40,033 nucleotides of DNA from Christensenellaceae bacterium (GCA_012837835.1 DUQK01000009.1:1-40033); one strand, 5' to 3'; positions 1 to 8,666 are shown, counted from the first letter of the stretch. Notes: generated by a model not told the origin, from the letters alone. Numbers and translations: made by a program.

Positions 1-239
1 AAGTACTTGTTTCAGGGCCGGAAGTAATATCAAGGGGCTTTGTGTATGTGCGCGAAAATGAAGACCTTATCGATGGCATAAGGGATGCTGTACGCAATCT
101 AATAGAATCCTACGAAAATATCGAAGGCGGCGACTGGCCCAGTATAAAGAACCGCATAAAGGACGAACTTCGTCGTTACATATACGAAAAAATAAAGCGC
201 AACCCTATGATACTGCCTGTAATAGTCGATTTAGGATAA
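1..239 (+). CDS. Ribonuclease J, C-terminal end (partial)
   Basis: The reading frame is open from base 3 and runs off the left edge, so only about the last 78 residues are visible. The segment begins VLVSGPEVISRGFVYVRE, which is characteristic of the small C-terminal domain of RNase J, the metallo-beta-lactamase/beta-CASP ribonuclease of Bacillota. It ends with the basic stretch RRYIYEKIKRNPMILPVIVDL that normally closes this domain. RNase J acts in mRNA decay and rRNA maturation in the cytoplasm. The catalytic beta-lactamase part lies outside the window, so completeness cannot be judged. The next gene starts 3 bases after the stop, suggesting co-transcription. Whether it is the J1 or J2 paralogue cannot be decided. 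Confidence 0.88.
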   Translation, partial: VLVSGPEVISRGFVYVRENEDLIDGIRDAVRNLIESYENIEGGDWPSIKNRIKDELRRYIYEKIKRNPMILPVIVDLG

Positions 240-242
240 ATA

Positions 243-575
243 ATGCTTATGGATACTGCCCGTAAATTATCGGGCGAGCTGCTCAATTCGCCTGAGTATT
301 TAGAGTACAAAAGGGCAAAGGAGGAGCTTTCTAACGATGAATATGTTTCATCACTAGTAAAAGCATATAACGCGCTTGAGATGTCGCTCAAAATGGGCAG
401 CGTGTTTGAACAAGAGCCCGACAGCCTAAATACAAAGCGTTTTGAGGAACTTTCCTCTCTTATATATGAAACGCGTGAAGGAAGCGCATATCTATTAGCT
501 AAGATGCGCCTGCAAAGTTTGGTGGGCGAAATATTCAGCATTATATCAGGACCTATTGATTTTTTTAATCTATAA
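243..575 (+). CDS. YlbF/YmcA-family protein
   Basis: This 110-residue, mostly helical, charged protein begins MLMDTARKLSGELLNSPEY and contains the EYxxYKxAKEEL-type helix seen in the YlbF/YmcA (DUF964) family. In Bacillus subtilis, family members YlbF, YmcA and YaaT form a complex that partners RNase Y and affects mRNA processing, competence and biofilm formation. Its position directly after an RNase J gene fits an RNA-processing role, but that link is inference. The start at 243 has a weak AGGA about six bases upstream. An in-frame ATG at 249 is an alternative. The length is somewhat short of typical YlbF (about 145 residues) and closer to the short clostridial members. Confidence 0.75.
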   Translation: MLMDTARKLSGELLNSPEYLEYKRAKEELSNDEYVSSLVKAYNALEMSLKMGSVFEQEPDSLNTKRFEELSSLIYETREGSAYLLAKMRLQSLVGEIFSIISGPIDFFNL

Positions 576-589
576 ATAGAGGAATAACT

Positions 590-1732
590 ATGTATGATGA
601 CAACATAACACCGGGATTTGGCGCAGGTCTATGGAAAATTATAAGGTCGGTGCTTATGTTTTTTTGTGCGCTGCTGTTACTATATGGCATATTAAGCTTT
701 GCAGTAAGCTCAATAAAAGAAAAATGGGTGAACCCTGTAGATGTTTCCGATAACAGCGAGGTAAGCTTCGTAGTAAATAGCGGCGATAGTTTAAGCCGTG
801 TTTCAAACAATCTAGAGAAACAGAAACTAATAAGGAGCAGCTCCTTTTTTAAGTATTTTGCGGACTTTAAGGGCTTCGGTCAAAAGATACAAGCGGGGGA
901 GTATAAGTTAAAACGCTCTATGACCTTGGACGAAATATTAGACAGTCTATCTAGCGGGGACGGTAAACCCATAGTGCGGGATATAACTGTTATTCCGAGT
1001 TGGACCATAGAAGATATAGCTAATTATCTGGTAAAAGAAGGCGTTATCGCTTCTAGCGATACTTTTCTTTCGCTATGCAAAGCTGGGGAAAAGTTCAACG
1101 CTTATTACTATGTGCACGATGTACTGTCAAGCCCTGATAAGCACCTGCGTAAATATGCGCTTGAAGGCTACCTTGCGCCCGATACATACGAAATTTACAC
1201 AAACGTAAGTGAGGAAGATATAATCAAAAAACTTGTAAGCCAAACAGAGGCGGTGTACCCGGCAGACTACCATGAAAGGGCTGAGGAGCTTAAAATGTCT
1301 ATGGACGATATATTTACCCTTGCCTCGCTTATAGAAAAAGAAGCTAAAACTGCCGACTTTGCTCGTGTATCTGCGGTATTTCACAACAGGCTAAAGCAAA
1401 ATATCAGCCTAGGCAGCGATGTTACTATAAAATATGTGCTGGGTACAAAACGTATGGTGCTTAGCAATGAAGATATTAATATAGATTCTCCATACAACAG
1501 CTATAAACATAAAGGCTTGCCGCCGGGACCCATATGCAACCCTTCCGCAAATGCAATACGCGCTGCGTTATACCCCGATGAGCAGTTTCTTAAAGATAAT
1601 ATGCTTTATTTCTGTAGCAAGAACCCCGATACAGGCGAGCTGCATTTCTCCAAAACGCTTAAGGAGCATGAACAGGCGGTCAAGATATACTTGCCGCTAT
1701 GGCAAGCCTTTGACGATAAGAATAATCCGTAA
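590..1732 (+). CDS. mltG: Endolytic murein transglycosylase MltG (YceG-like)
   Basis: MltG cleaves nascent peptidoglycan glycan strands at the outer face of the membrane and so sets strand length. The 380-residue protein has a short cytoplasmic N-terminus, one membrane helix (about residues 17-40), a LysM-like segment (about 57-125) and the YceG domain. The signature LEGYLAPDTY is at about 191-200 and the catalytic-glutamate motif TLASLIEKEA is at about 243-252, with E249 matching the catalytic Glu of E. coli MltG. The motif SPYNSYKHKGLPPGPICNP near residue 300 is also family-typical. The start has an AGAGGA site seven bases upstream. It lies 14 bases after the YlbF gene, probably in the same operon. 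Confidence 0.95.
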   Translation: MYDDNITPGFGAGLWKIIRSVLMFFCALLLLYGILSFAVSSIKEKWVNPVDVSDNSEVSFVVNSGDSLSRVSNNLEKQKLIRSSSFFKYFADFKGFGQKIQAGEYKLKRSMTLDEILDSLSSGDGKPIVRDITVIPSWTIEDIANYLVKEGVIASSDTFLSLCKAGEKFNAYYYVHDVLSSPDKHLRKYALEGYLAPDTYEIYTNVSEEDIIKKLVSQTEAVYPADYHERAEELKMSMDDIFTLASLIEKEAKTADFARVSAVFHNRLKQNISLGSDVTIKYVLGTKRMVLSNEDINIDSPYNSYKHKGLPPGPICNPSANAIRAALYPDEQFLKDNMLYFCSKNPDTGELHFSKTLKEHEQAVKIYLPLWQAFDDKNNP

Positions 1733-1794
1733 AATATAGTAAATATTAATTAATTGTGGTAATATACTGTGCATATAGTATAAGGAGGAAGAAA

Positions 1795-2856
1795 ATGTCA
1801 AGGGCTGATAGATTAATCGAAACTGTTAAGCTTAAAGCCGGCGAAGCGATTATTATACATAATCCTTCAAATATGTATTATTTAAGTGGCTATAGAGGAG
1901 AAGGAATACTTCTTATAACAGATGAAAAACGTGCGATTATTACAGATTTTAGGTATGTAGAGCAGGCGCAGAGTGAGTCGCCCACTTGGGATGTAAAATC
2001 CATATCAACAGGTATCAGCCATATGAAGCTTGCCAAAGAAGAAGCTGGCGATGCGAAAAAAGTTTATATTGAATACGAGCGTGTAACGGTAAAACAATAT
2101 AAAGAGCTGGAATCCCTGTTTGAGGGGGCGGAGCTTTTGCCCCTTAATAATGCGCCTGAGAAACTGCGCAGCATAAAGGACGAGGGCGAAATTAAACTAA
2201 TGGAGCAGGCTTGCAAAATTTCATCAGAAGCCTTTGACTATATAATAACATACATAAAAGAAGGGCTTAGCGAGATTGAAATAAAACTTGCTCTTGAAAA
2301 TAAAATGTATGCGCTCGGAGCCGAGGGGCTGGCGTTTAACTCAATAGTCGCCTCTAGTGAAAACGGTTCACTGCCGCATGCCATACCCTCTGATAGAAAA
2401 GTCAAAAAGGGCGACCTTATCACCCTAGATTTTGGCGCTAAATATAAGGGCTACAGCGCAGATATGACAAGGACAGTCGCCCTTGGTAAGCCTACAGACA
2501 AAATGGCTGAAATATATTCCATAGTACAAGAGGCGCAGGAAAATTGCCAAAATGCGCTTGCGCCCGGCAAAGTATGCAAGGATATAGACGCTATGGCGAG
2601 GGATATAATAGGTTCCCGCGGCTATGGAGATAATTTCGGTCATGGTCTTGGGCATGGCATAGGTATAGACGTGCATGAGGAGCCTAGGCTAAGCCCTGTA
2701 TGCGATGAGTTGCTAAAGCCCGGTATAGTAATTACGGTGGAACCCGGGATATACTTACCCGGCATAGGCGGCGTGCGCATAGAAAACAGCTGCCTCATAA
2801 CTGAAAACGGCGCAAGGTCGCTTATAACTGCACCAAGAGAGCTTATTATATTATAG
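1795..2856 (+). CDS. Xaa-Pro aminopeptidase / M24-family peptidase
   Basis: This is a 353-residue M24B metallopeptidase expected to release N-terminal residues preceding proline in the cytoplasm. It has a creatinase-type N-terminal domain (about 1-125) and a pita-bread catalytic domain. All five dinuclear metal ligands are visible: D212 (LDFGAKYKGY), D223 (SADMTRT), H287 (GHGLGHGIG), E316 (VEPG) and E330 (VRIEN). I chose the ATG at 1795 because AAGGAGG sits seven bases upstream. The frame is open to a start at 1756, but that has no ribosome binding site and would add 13 atypical residues. It is followed 12 bases later by efp. A pepQ/pepP neighbour for efp is the usual Bacillota arrangement. 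Confidence 0.93.
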   Translation: MSRADRLIETVKLKAGEAIIIHNPSNMYYLSGYRGEGILLITDEKRAIITDFRYVEQAQSESPTWDVKSISTGISHMKLAKEEAGDAKKVYIEYERVTVKQYKELESLFEGAELLPLNNAPEKLRSIKDEGEIKLMEQACKISSEAFDYIITYIKEGLSEIEIKLALENKMYALGAEGLAFNSIVASSENGSLPHAIPSDRKVKKGDLITLDFGAKYKGYSADMTRTVALGKPTDKMAEIYSIVQEAQENCQNALAPGKVCKDIDAMARDIIGSRGYGDNFGHGLGHGIGIDVHEEPRLSPVCDELLKPGIVITVEPGIYLPGIGGVRIENSCLITENGARSLITAPRELIIL

Positions 2857-2868
2857 GAGGATTAGAAC

Positions 2869-3426
2869 ATGATTACCGCAGGGGATTTTAGAAAAGGAAT
2901 AACAATAGAGCTTGATGGCGATGTATGGACAATAGTTGATTTTCAGCACGTCAAGCCGGGGAAAGGCGCTGCATTTGTGCGTACCAAGATAAAAAACATA
3001 ATGACAGGCGCTGTGGTTGAGCGTACGTTCAACCCTAGCGACAAGATGCCGCGCGCAAGGGTAGAAACCAAGGAAATGCAGTACCTATACAACGATGGTA
3101 ATCTGTATTACTTTATGGATAATGACACCTTTGAGCAGATACCCTTAAACTATTCGCAGGTAGAGGAAGCGGTGCAGTTTGTAAAAGAAAACAGCAGTGT
3201 AAATATACGCTTCTTTAAAGGCGAAGCCTTTTCCGTTGAAGCGCCCAACTTTGTAGACCTTGAAGTAACCGAAACCGAGCCAGGCTTTAAGGGCGATACC
3301 GCCTCCAACACATATAAACCTGCAACTGTTGAAACGGGGTTCTCACTTATGGTGCCCCTGTTTATAAATATAGGCGACGTAATAAAAATAGACACCCGCA
3401 CAGGTGAATACCTGTCCCGCGTGTAA
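2869..3426 (+). CDS. efp: Translation elongation factor P
   Basis: EF-P binds the ribosome between P and E sites and relieves stalling at polyproline. The 185-residue length is the standard three-domain size. The N-terminal KOW-like domain carries the loop [12 protein letters not shown] with K32 at the tip, the residue that is modified in many bacteria (5-aminopentanolylated in B. subtilis). The C-terminal OB domain ends with the conserved [30 protein letters not shown] lies just upstream of the ATG. The gene follows the aminopeptidase by 12 bases. Confidence 0.98.
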   Translation: MITAGDFRKGITIELDGDVWTIVDFQHVKPGKGAAFVRTKIKNIMTGAVVERTFNPSDKMPRARVETKEMQYLYNDGNLYYFMDNDTFEQIPLNYSQVEEAVQFVKENSSVNIRFFKGEAFSVEAPNFVDLEVTETEPGFKGDTASNTYKPATVETGFSLMVPLFINIGDVIKIDTRTGEYLSRV

Positions 3427-3437
3427 AGGAGTAGAAA

Positions 3438-3920
3438 ATGAGTAAACTGTCAAAAAATGTTGCGTACCTTAAAGGGCTTGCGGACGGCCTTAAGCTTGCA
3501 GCTGAAACGCCGGAAAGCGAATTACTGCTCTCAATAGTAGAGGCGCTTGAGGAATTCTCTGAGGAATATGATGAACTTATCGCGAGGATAGACCAATTGG
3601 ACGACTATATAGGCGTGCTTGATGCGGATTTAAGCATGGTTGAAGACATATTTGAGGAAATCGTAGACAGCTTCCCTGAATCCCACTGCGATATGATGCA
3701 TGATGATTTTGATGAGGGTGACGATATTGAAGACGGCATAGTAGAATATGAATGCCCACACTGCGGCTACCTCACCCATTTTGAGGTGTGCGATTTTGAC
3801 CTTGAGGAGGACTATCGCTGCCCATCCTGTCATCAACCCCTATTTCCCGACAGCGATGAGGAATATGAGGATGATGATTTTGACGAAGACGATGAAGAAA
3901 ACGAAGATGGCGAAGAATAA
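3438..3920 (+). CDS. CD1247-type protein with zinc ribbon and acidic tail
   Basis: This 160-residue protein has no known biochemical function. The N-terminal part (about 1-75, beginning MSKLSKNVAYLKGLADGL) matches the clostridial CD1247 N-terminal domain, a helical region usually found next to efp. A zinc ribbon follows, with cysteine pairs C106/C109 (CPHCGY) and C128/C131 (CPSCHQ). The last 25 residues are almost all Asp and Glu. The acidic tail and ribbon suggest a nucleic-acid or protein adaptor, but that is inference. AAGGAG precedes the start and the gene is 11 bases after efp. It is the last gene before the terminator at 3962. Confidence 0.8.
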   Translation: MSKLSKNVAYLKGLADGLKLAAETPESELLLSIVEALEEFSEEYDELIARIDQLDDYIGVLDADLSMVEDIFEEIVDSFPESHCDMMHDDFDEGDDIEDGIVEYECPHCGYLTHFEVCDFDLEEDYRCPSCHQPLFPDSDEEYEDDDFDEDDEENEDGEE

Positions 3921-3961
3921 TATAAACTGATAAACATCGTTCTGCTTAATTAATAAAGTAT

Positions 3962-3995
3962 AAAAACCCCGAGCTGTTATAATTCGGGGTTTTTA
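3962..3995. terminator. Bidirectional rho-independent terminator
   Basis: CCCCGA (3967-3972) and TCGGGG (3984-3989) form a stem around an 11-base loop. AAAAA on the left and TTTTT on the right extend the pairing and supply a U-tract in either direction. It lies between the convergent housekeeping operon and the minus-strand esterase operon, so it probably ends both. Confidence 0.85.
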
Positions 3996-4092
3996 TATTA
4001 GATTTTGCTATTTAGTGCAAACTACAAAAAGCAACAGTATATACTACGGAATAAGCTGTTATTGTGCTATGTTAATTTGACGGATTACCATC

Positions 4093-5055
4093 TTACAACA
4101 ATTCTGATATAAATGTAAAAGTTTGGTCGTCAGCGCCCGGAAGGCTTTCATGTGCGAAGTCAGGCCATAAGCGGTATTCCTTAGGGGCGGTAATCTTGTT
4201 GTATGCTGCAAACTGGGTAGAGGGCGGGCATATTGTATCCATAAGACCGGTAAACATTAGTGTCTTGCCCTTTATCCTGTGCGCTAGGTGCTGTATATCT
4301 ATGTAGCCAAGCTTTGTAAATATTTCGTTCGCGCGCTTGTGCATAGGGTCAAATTTCCTGAAGTATTCGGATAATTCCTTATAGGCGTTTACGGAAAGGT
4401 CTAGCTGGTGCACGCGCTTATAATCGCTCATGAAGGGATACACGCTTACAAGACGCTCTATCTTAGGCTCAAGCGCAGCACAGGCTATTGTAAGCGCACC
4501 GCCCTGTGAGCCGCCCGTGGCTGCCACCCTGTTTTCATCAACATAGGGGAGCGCCATAACAACCCTTGCCAGCTGTGCTGTATCTAAAAAAAGCGCGCGG
4601 GTTAAGAGTTTATCCGGGTTCTCGTCCTCCATGCCGCGTATTATCTGTCCGTGCATGGTATTGCCTTTTACGCCGCCTACGTCTTCACTTTTTCCGGCTT
4701 GACCGCGGCAATCAAGTGCAGCTACTACAAAACCGGATTGTGCGTAAGGCATATAGTTAACCCATTCGTAGGAAGCTCCGGTGTAGCCATGGAACATGAG
4801 CACAGCAGGGAAAGGACCTTCGCCATCAGGTATCAGCAGTTTAGAATAGATATTTGCGCCTTTTACGCCTGTAAACCACAGGTCAAAACATTTAATATTA
4901 GGGGCGCTGAAGTCAGCAGGTACCAGTTTACAATCCGTACCTAGGGAGTGCATTTCATTTAAGGCGCGGTTCCAATATTCCTCATGGTCAGAAGGCTTGG
5001 GGTTGGTGCCTTGGTAGGTGAGCATTTTTTCAAATGGCATATCAAATAGGGGCAT
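4093..5055 (-). CDS. Acetylxylan esterase / cephalosporin-C deacetylase-type hydrolase (CE7-like)
   Basis: This 320-residue cytoplasmic alpha/beta hydrolase belongs to the AXE1/CE7 type, which removes acetyl groups from short xylo-oligosaccharides and other small acetylated compounds. Visible features are the RGQ motif (DCRGQAGKS, about 115-123), the nucleophile elbow GGSQGGA with S183, the acid D273 (GLMDTICPPS) and the base H302 (DFAHESLPG). Length and motif spacing match the family (about 315-325 residues). There is no signal peptide. AAGGAGG precedes the start. It is 20 bases downstream of the FAD dehydrogenase in the same minus-strand run, so it is probably the last gene of that operon, although a link to hydroxy-acid oxidation is not obvious. 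Confidence 0.88.
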   Translation of the reverse strand: MPLFDMPFEKMLTYQGTNPKPSDHEEYWNRALNEMHSLGTDCKLVPADFSAPNIKCFDLWFTGVKGANIYSKLLIPDGEGPFPAVLMFHGYTGASYEWVNYMPYAQSGFVVAALDCRGQAGKSEDVGGVKGNTMHGQIIRGMEDENPDKLLTRALFLDTAQLARVVMALPYVDENRVAATGGSQGGALTIACAALEPKIERLVSVYPFMSDYKRVHQLDLSVNAYKELSEYFRKFDPMHKRANEIFTKLGYIDIQHLAHRIKGKTLMFTGLMDTICPPSTQFAAYNKITAPKEYRLWPDFAHESLPGADDQTFTFISELL

Positions 5056-5075
5056 AGTATCCTCCTTAAGCTATG

Positions 5076-6479
5076 TTATGGCAATACTACCTTGCCGGGA
5101 TTTAAAATCTCATTGGGGTCAAACAGTTTTTTAATGCCGCTCATAAGCTGCATTTGCCTATCTCCCACGCTTTCAAGAAGGAAATCTCTCTTAGCATGAC
5201 CTATGCCATGTTCGCCCGATACTTCGCCGCCTAGCTTCTTGGCGTAGTCATAAAGCTCCTGCATTACTTTTTGTACCAGCGGCTTCCATACATCTTCGCT
5301 TAAATCGTCTTTGCAAACATATATGTGCAGGTTACCATCGCCCGCATGACCGAATGAGCATAAGCGAATACTATTCTCCTTGCCTATCTCTATGCTTTTA
5401 CGTACGAATTGGGCTATCTTATCCCTTGGCACGACTACATCGCATTCGTCCATGGAAGGTGTGCTGTTGTTTATAGCTTCTAGGAATGCACCGCGCGGGT
5501 TCCATATGCTTTCTTTTCTATCGTCTGTGTCTGCTAAAAGTACATCTCTAGCGCCAAGCGAAAGCAGCGTATCTGTCAGTGCTTCTATGGAGGGATTAAG
5601 CGCTTCATCGCTTGCGCCGTCAAGGCGTACAAGTAAATATGCATCTGCGCTGCTGTCGGGGAATTGTTTGCCAAGGTATGTTTCAGCGGTGGCTATTACT
5701 TCCCTTTCCATAAACTCAACCGCAGTAGGCTCACAGCCGCAGGCGAGTACACTGGGTACAGCGTTTATGCAGTTATCAAGGTCATCAAAGGGGATAAGAA
5801 GGCTTACGCTCTCCTTAGGTTCAGGTATTAATTTTACTATGAGCTTTGTAAGTATGCCAAGCGTGCCTTCGCTGCCTATCATAAGCTGTAAAAGCGAGTA
5901 TCCGGAGCTGGTTTTAACCGTTTTGCCGCCTAGTGTAATTATTTCGCCATCTGGCAGCACCATCTCCATGCCTAGTATGTAATCCCTAGTAACGCCATAG
6001 CGTACTGCACGCATACCGCCTGCGTTTGTCATGGCGTTTCCGCCTATGGTAGCGGTTTTTTCGCCCGGATCCGGCGGATAGAAAAGCCCTGTGCCTTCAA
6101 GGTGTTTAGGGAAGTCCAGCAGCATAAGCCCCGGTTCCACTGTTGCTGTCATATTTTTAGTGTCTACTTCAAGCACGCGGTTCATCTTATCAAGAGCCAG
6201 CACTATTCCGCCCTCTATAGGTACACAGCCGCCGCAAAGACCGGTTCCCGTACCCCTTGGGGTAACGGGTATGCGTTTTTCATTGCAGTATCGCATGATG
6301 TTTGAAATCTCCTGCGTTTCTTTGGCTATAAGCACAGCTTCAGGCATAAATGTGCCGTACTCAAGCATTTCATCTCTGGAATAGTCAACGCTTATATTTT
6401 CGCCGTGCATTACTCTGCCGGGTATTATCTCTTCAAAGAAGGCGATATCTGACGCGTCTACCTTTTTATACGGCTTCAT
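5076..6479 (-). CDS. FAD-binding 2-hydroxy-acid dehydrogenase (GlcD/LctD type)
   Basis: This 467-residue flavoprotein belongs to the VAO/GlcD family, which oxidises D-lactate, glycolate or similar 2-hydroxy acids. The FAD-binding PRGTGTGLCGG is at about 74-84. The substrate/FAD C-terminal motifs GHAGDGNLHIY and GEVSGEHGIGHAKR are present, and the protein ends FDPNEILNPGKVV. With the upstream etfB and Fe-S-fused etfA it reproduces LctBCD of Acetobacterium woodii, the electron-bifurcating lactate dehydrogenase that couples lactate oxidation by NAD+ to ferredoxin oxidation. I chose the ATG at 6479 because GGAGG lies six bases upstream. An in-frame ATG at 6491 overlaps that site. The gene overlaps the end of etfA by 14 bases. 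Lactate as substrate is inferred from context. Confidence 0.9.
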   Translation of the reverse strand: MKPYKKVDASDIAFFEEIIPGRVMHGENISVDYSRDEMLEYGTFMPEAVLIAKETQEISNIMRYCNEKRIPVTPRGTGTGLCGGCVPIEGGIVLALDKMNRVLEVDTKNMTATVEPGLMLLDFPKHLEGTGLFYPPDPGEKTATIGGNAMTNAGGMRAVRYGVTRDYILGMEMVLPDGEIITLGGKTVKTSSGYSLLQLMIGSEGTLGILTKLIVKLIPEPKESVSLLIPFDDLDNCINAVPSVLACGCEPTAVEFMEREVIATAETYLGKQFPDSSADAYLLVRLDGASDEALNPSIEALTDTLLSLGARDVLLADTDDRKESIWNPRGAFLEAINNSTPSMDECDVVVPRDKIAQFVRKSIEIGKENSIRLCSFGHAGDGNLHIYVCKDDLSEDVWKPLVQKVMQELYDYAKKLGGEVSGEHGIGHAKRDFLLESVGDRQMQLMSGIKKLFDPNEILNPGKVVLP

Positions 6480-7665
6480 ACTTACCTCCATTTTGTAAAA
6501 GCTCTGTAAGCTCCGGTACTATTTTATATAAATCTCCTATTACGGCAAGATGGGCTACGGAGAATATATTCGCATCTTTATCCTCATTTATGGCGACTAT
6601 GCAATCGCTCCCGCTCATGCAGGCGGTAAACTGCACAGCACCGCTTATGCCGCAGGTTATTATAAGCCTAGGCTTTACCGTGCGCCCGCTTAAGCCTATC
6701 TGCCTATCAGGCGGCGCCCAGCCTTTTTCAACCAGCGGTCTTGTAACTGCCCAATCCCCTCCAAGGGTCTTGGCTAAGCCCTTTATAAGCTCCAAATCAG
6801 CTTCCTTTTTTAAGCCCCTGCCGCCTGCAACGAGTATTTCAGCGTCCGATATAGACTTACCCGCAGGGATAGGCTCCGTGTTTACATGTGTAACCTTGGA
6901 ATCAAAAACTTTTTTTGGGATTTTTCTGTTTATTATTTCGCCGGACGGCTTATCCTGTCTTATAGGCGCGTCCATAACCTTATAGCGTACAGTTGCAAAC
7001 TGAGGTCTTGTGCTCTCCGTTACTATTTGAGCCATAATATTGCCGCCAAATGCAGGGCGTATCTGTACAAGGTCGGTATTATTTTTCATCAACAGCTTAG
7101 TGCAGTCTGCGGTAAGACCGGTAAGGAAGCGCGTAGATAATCTAGGCGCAAGGCTTCTCCCAAGGGAAGTTGCGCCTATAAGTACTACGGAAGGCTTTAT
7201 ATAGTTTATATAATCCTCTGCACAGTCTGCGAACACATCTGCTCTAAAGAAGCTAAGCGCAGGGTCATCATATACAGCAACATCCTTTACACCGTAGTGC
7301 AGTATTTCATTTGCTATATCTTTTACACCGCTGCCTATTACAAGCGCATGTACATCAAAAGATACATTTTTAGCAAGCTCCTGCGCCTTGCCTATCAGCT
7401 CTAAACTTACAGGGTGCAATTTCCCTCCCGTGGCTTCTGCAATTACAAGTATTCCCTTCCACAAGGTTTTATCCACGCTTTTAGCCTTTGTTTGAAGCCT
7501 TATTATAGCTTTTTCAGGGCAATTTTTAACGCATATATTGCAGAGCTTACAAGCAGCATTTATTTCCGGTTTGCCTTCAACCATATCTATGGCATTAAAG
7601 GGGCAGTTTTCAGCGCATATTCCACAGCCTGTACATTTTCTTTCAAGTATAGCTATCTTAGACAT
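6466..7665 (-). CDS. etfA: Electron transfer flavoprotein alpha subunit with N-terminal 2x[4Fe-4S] domain
   Basis: This 399-residue EtfA has a ferredoxin-like N-terminus. Cluster ligands are C11, C14, C17, C21 (CTGCGICAENCP) and C39, C42, C45, C49 (CKLCNICVKNCP). The EtfA domain follows, with the FAD-binding C-terminus including GLSGRTVKPRLII, GISGAVQF and VAINEDKDANIF. This fusion is typical of EtfA subunits (for example LctC) of electron-bifurcating or -confurcating dehydrogenases, where the clusters may exchange electrons with ferredoxin. In the usual IQH(L/F) spot the sequence reads VQF. A GGGGGT site precedes the start. It is 9 bases after etfB and overlaps the dehydrogenase gene, consistent with one complex. 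Confidence 0.94.
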   Translation of the reverse strand: MSKIAILERKCTGCGICAENCPFNAIDMVEGKPEINAACKLCNICVKNCPEKAIIRLQTKAKSVDKTLWKGILVIAEATGGKLHPVSLELIGKAQELAKNVSFDVHALVIGSGVKDIANEILHYGVKDVAVYDDPALSFFRADVFADCAEDYINYIKPSVVLIGATSLGRSLAPRLSTRFLTGLTADCTKLLMKNNTDLVQIRPAFGGNIMAQIVTESTRPQFATVRYKVMDAPIRQDKPSGEIINRKIPKKVFDSKVTHVNTEPIPAGKSISDAEILVAGGRGLKKEADLELIKGLAKTLGGDWAVTRPLVEKGWAPPDRQIGLSGRTVKPRLIITCGISGAVQFTACMSGSDCIVAINEDKDANIFSVAHLAVIGDLYKIVPELTELLQNGGKYEAV

Positions 7666-7674
7666 ATTTACCCC

Positions 7675-8454
7675 CTATATATATTTCCATGCTATGAGCT
7701 GCTCATATGCACGGTTAGCTAAGTCTTTACCCTCTATTACAACCCGCTCTATATCGCTATCGGGAGGGAATATACGCTCAACCTGTGTTGGGCTGCCGGA
7801 TAGACCGTAATGCTCTTCATTCTGGTCTAAAAAACGCTCAAGCCCGTATATCTCTATATGTTTATCCTTGACCTCTTTTGCTTTTTTTAGCGAGGGAAGG
7901 CGCGGCATGTATATATCCTTCTCAACGGTTACAAGGCAGGGGAAAGGCATGTATATCGTTTCAACAGTATCTTGAAGCTGCTGAACTACCTCTATTCCAT
8001 TATCCCTTAATTTGATAGCGCTTACCCATGCGGCATGGGGTATACCCATATGCTCTGCTATTGATGGACCTACCTGAGCGGTATCGCCGTCTGTGGTTTG
8101 CTTTCCGCAGATTATAAGGTCAAAATCCCCAACGGAGCGTATTGCCTGTGAAAGCGTGTAGCTTGTGGCAAGCACATCCGCGCCGCCAAGACGCCTGTCG
8201 CTGAACACATAGCCCCTGTCAGCTCCCATCATATAGGCTTCCCTTATAATAGCCTGCGCCTGATTTGGTCCCATGGTGCCTACTGTAACAGTGCCGCCAT
8301 GTTTTTCCTTAAGCCTTAGCGCCGTTTCAAGCGCATATAAATCATAGGGGTTCATGCGGCTTTTTACCCCTTCGCGCTTTAGTACCCCCGTAACCGGGTC
8401 AACCTCTACCTTACTGGTCGCCGGCACCTGCTTTACGCATACAAAAATGTTCAT
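7675..8454 (-). CDS. etfB: Electron transfer flavoprotein beta subunit
   Basis: This 259-residue EtfB begins MNIFVCVKQVPATSKVEVDP, the family N-terminus. It contains the nucleotide-binding region CGKQTTDGDTAQVGP at about residue 120, which in bifurcating Etfs lies near the FAD that carries out bifurcation. Partner of the downstream EtfA. The C-terminal arm (about 215-259) is the usual extension that wraps EtfA. The start has only a weak AGG-type site about eight bases upstream. A six-codon ORF (8471 to 8451, minus strand) stops over the start codon and could couple initiation. It is the first gene of the minus-strand operon. Confidence 0.93.
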   Translation of the reverse strand: MNIFVCVKQVPATSKVEVDPVTGVLKREGVKSRMNPYDLYALETALRLKEKHGGTVTVGTMGPNQAQAIIREAYMMGADRGYVFSDRRLGGADVLATSYTLSQAIRSVGDFDLIICGKQTTDGDTAQVGPSIAEHMGIPHAAWVSAIKLRDNGIEVVQQLQDTVETIYMPFPCLVTVEKDIYMPRLPSLKKAKEVKDKHIEIYGLERFLDQNEEHYGLSGSPTQVERIFPPDSDIERVVIEGKDLANRAYEQLIAWKYI

Positions 8455-8502
8455 TGCTTACCTGCTTTCATATGTACTAAAATTTTCTATTATCCTCCCG
8501 CC

Positions 8503-8522
8503 AAGCAAAGCCTTCTTTGCTT
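8503..8522 (-). other. Hairpin in the etfB leader
   Basis: AAGCAAAG (8503-8510) and CTTTGCTT (8515-8522) form a perfect eight-base stem with a four-base loop, about 50 bases upstream of etfB. A GGGAGGA lies just after it on the minus strand, and no U-run follows, so it is not a simple terminator. A role in stability or translational control is possible. Confidence 0.4.
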
Positions 8523-8637
8523 TAATGCTGCAAGTATATGCGCTTATTTCCTGTGACAATACAACAGACTCATACCATTATAGCACGAAATTGGCAGAAA
8601 AAAACAAATAAAACCTATGTTTCCGAAAAACGAGGTT

Positions 8638-8666
8638 ATGATAATAGATTATAGCTTGATTGTCAA
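8638..8666 (-). promoter_or_regulatory. Sigma-A-type promoter for the etfB operon
   Basis: On the minus strand a perfect -35 TTGACA (8666-8661) is followed by 17 bases and TATCAT (8643-8638), one mismatch from consensus. It would give a leader of roughly 175 bases before etfB. A second candidate is an extended -10, TGC-TATAAT, whose TATAAT spans 8582-8577, but it lacks a good -35. Confidence 0.6.

Noticed and set aside
1754-1781. Possible promoter upstream of the aminopeptidase gene
   Set aside because: Only TTGTGG-N16-TAGTAT can be made, and transcription would start inside the ribosome binding site.
5380-5982. 200-codon plus-strand frame opposite the FAD dehydrogenase
   Set aside because: Antisense shadow of a well-supported gene; Ser/Pro-rich composition, no ribosome binding site, no recognisable domain.
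6350-6985. 211-codon plus-strand frame opposite etfA and the dehydrogenase start
   Set aside because: Spans parts of two real minus-strand genes and has no motif; an antisense artefact.
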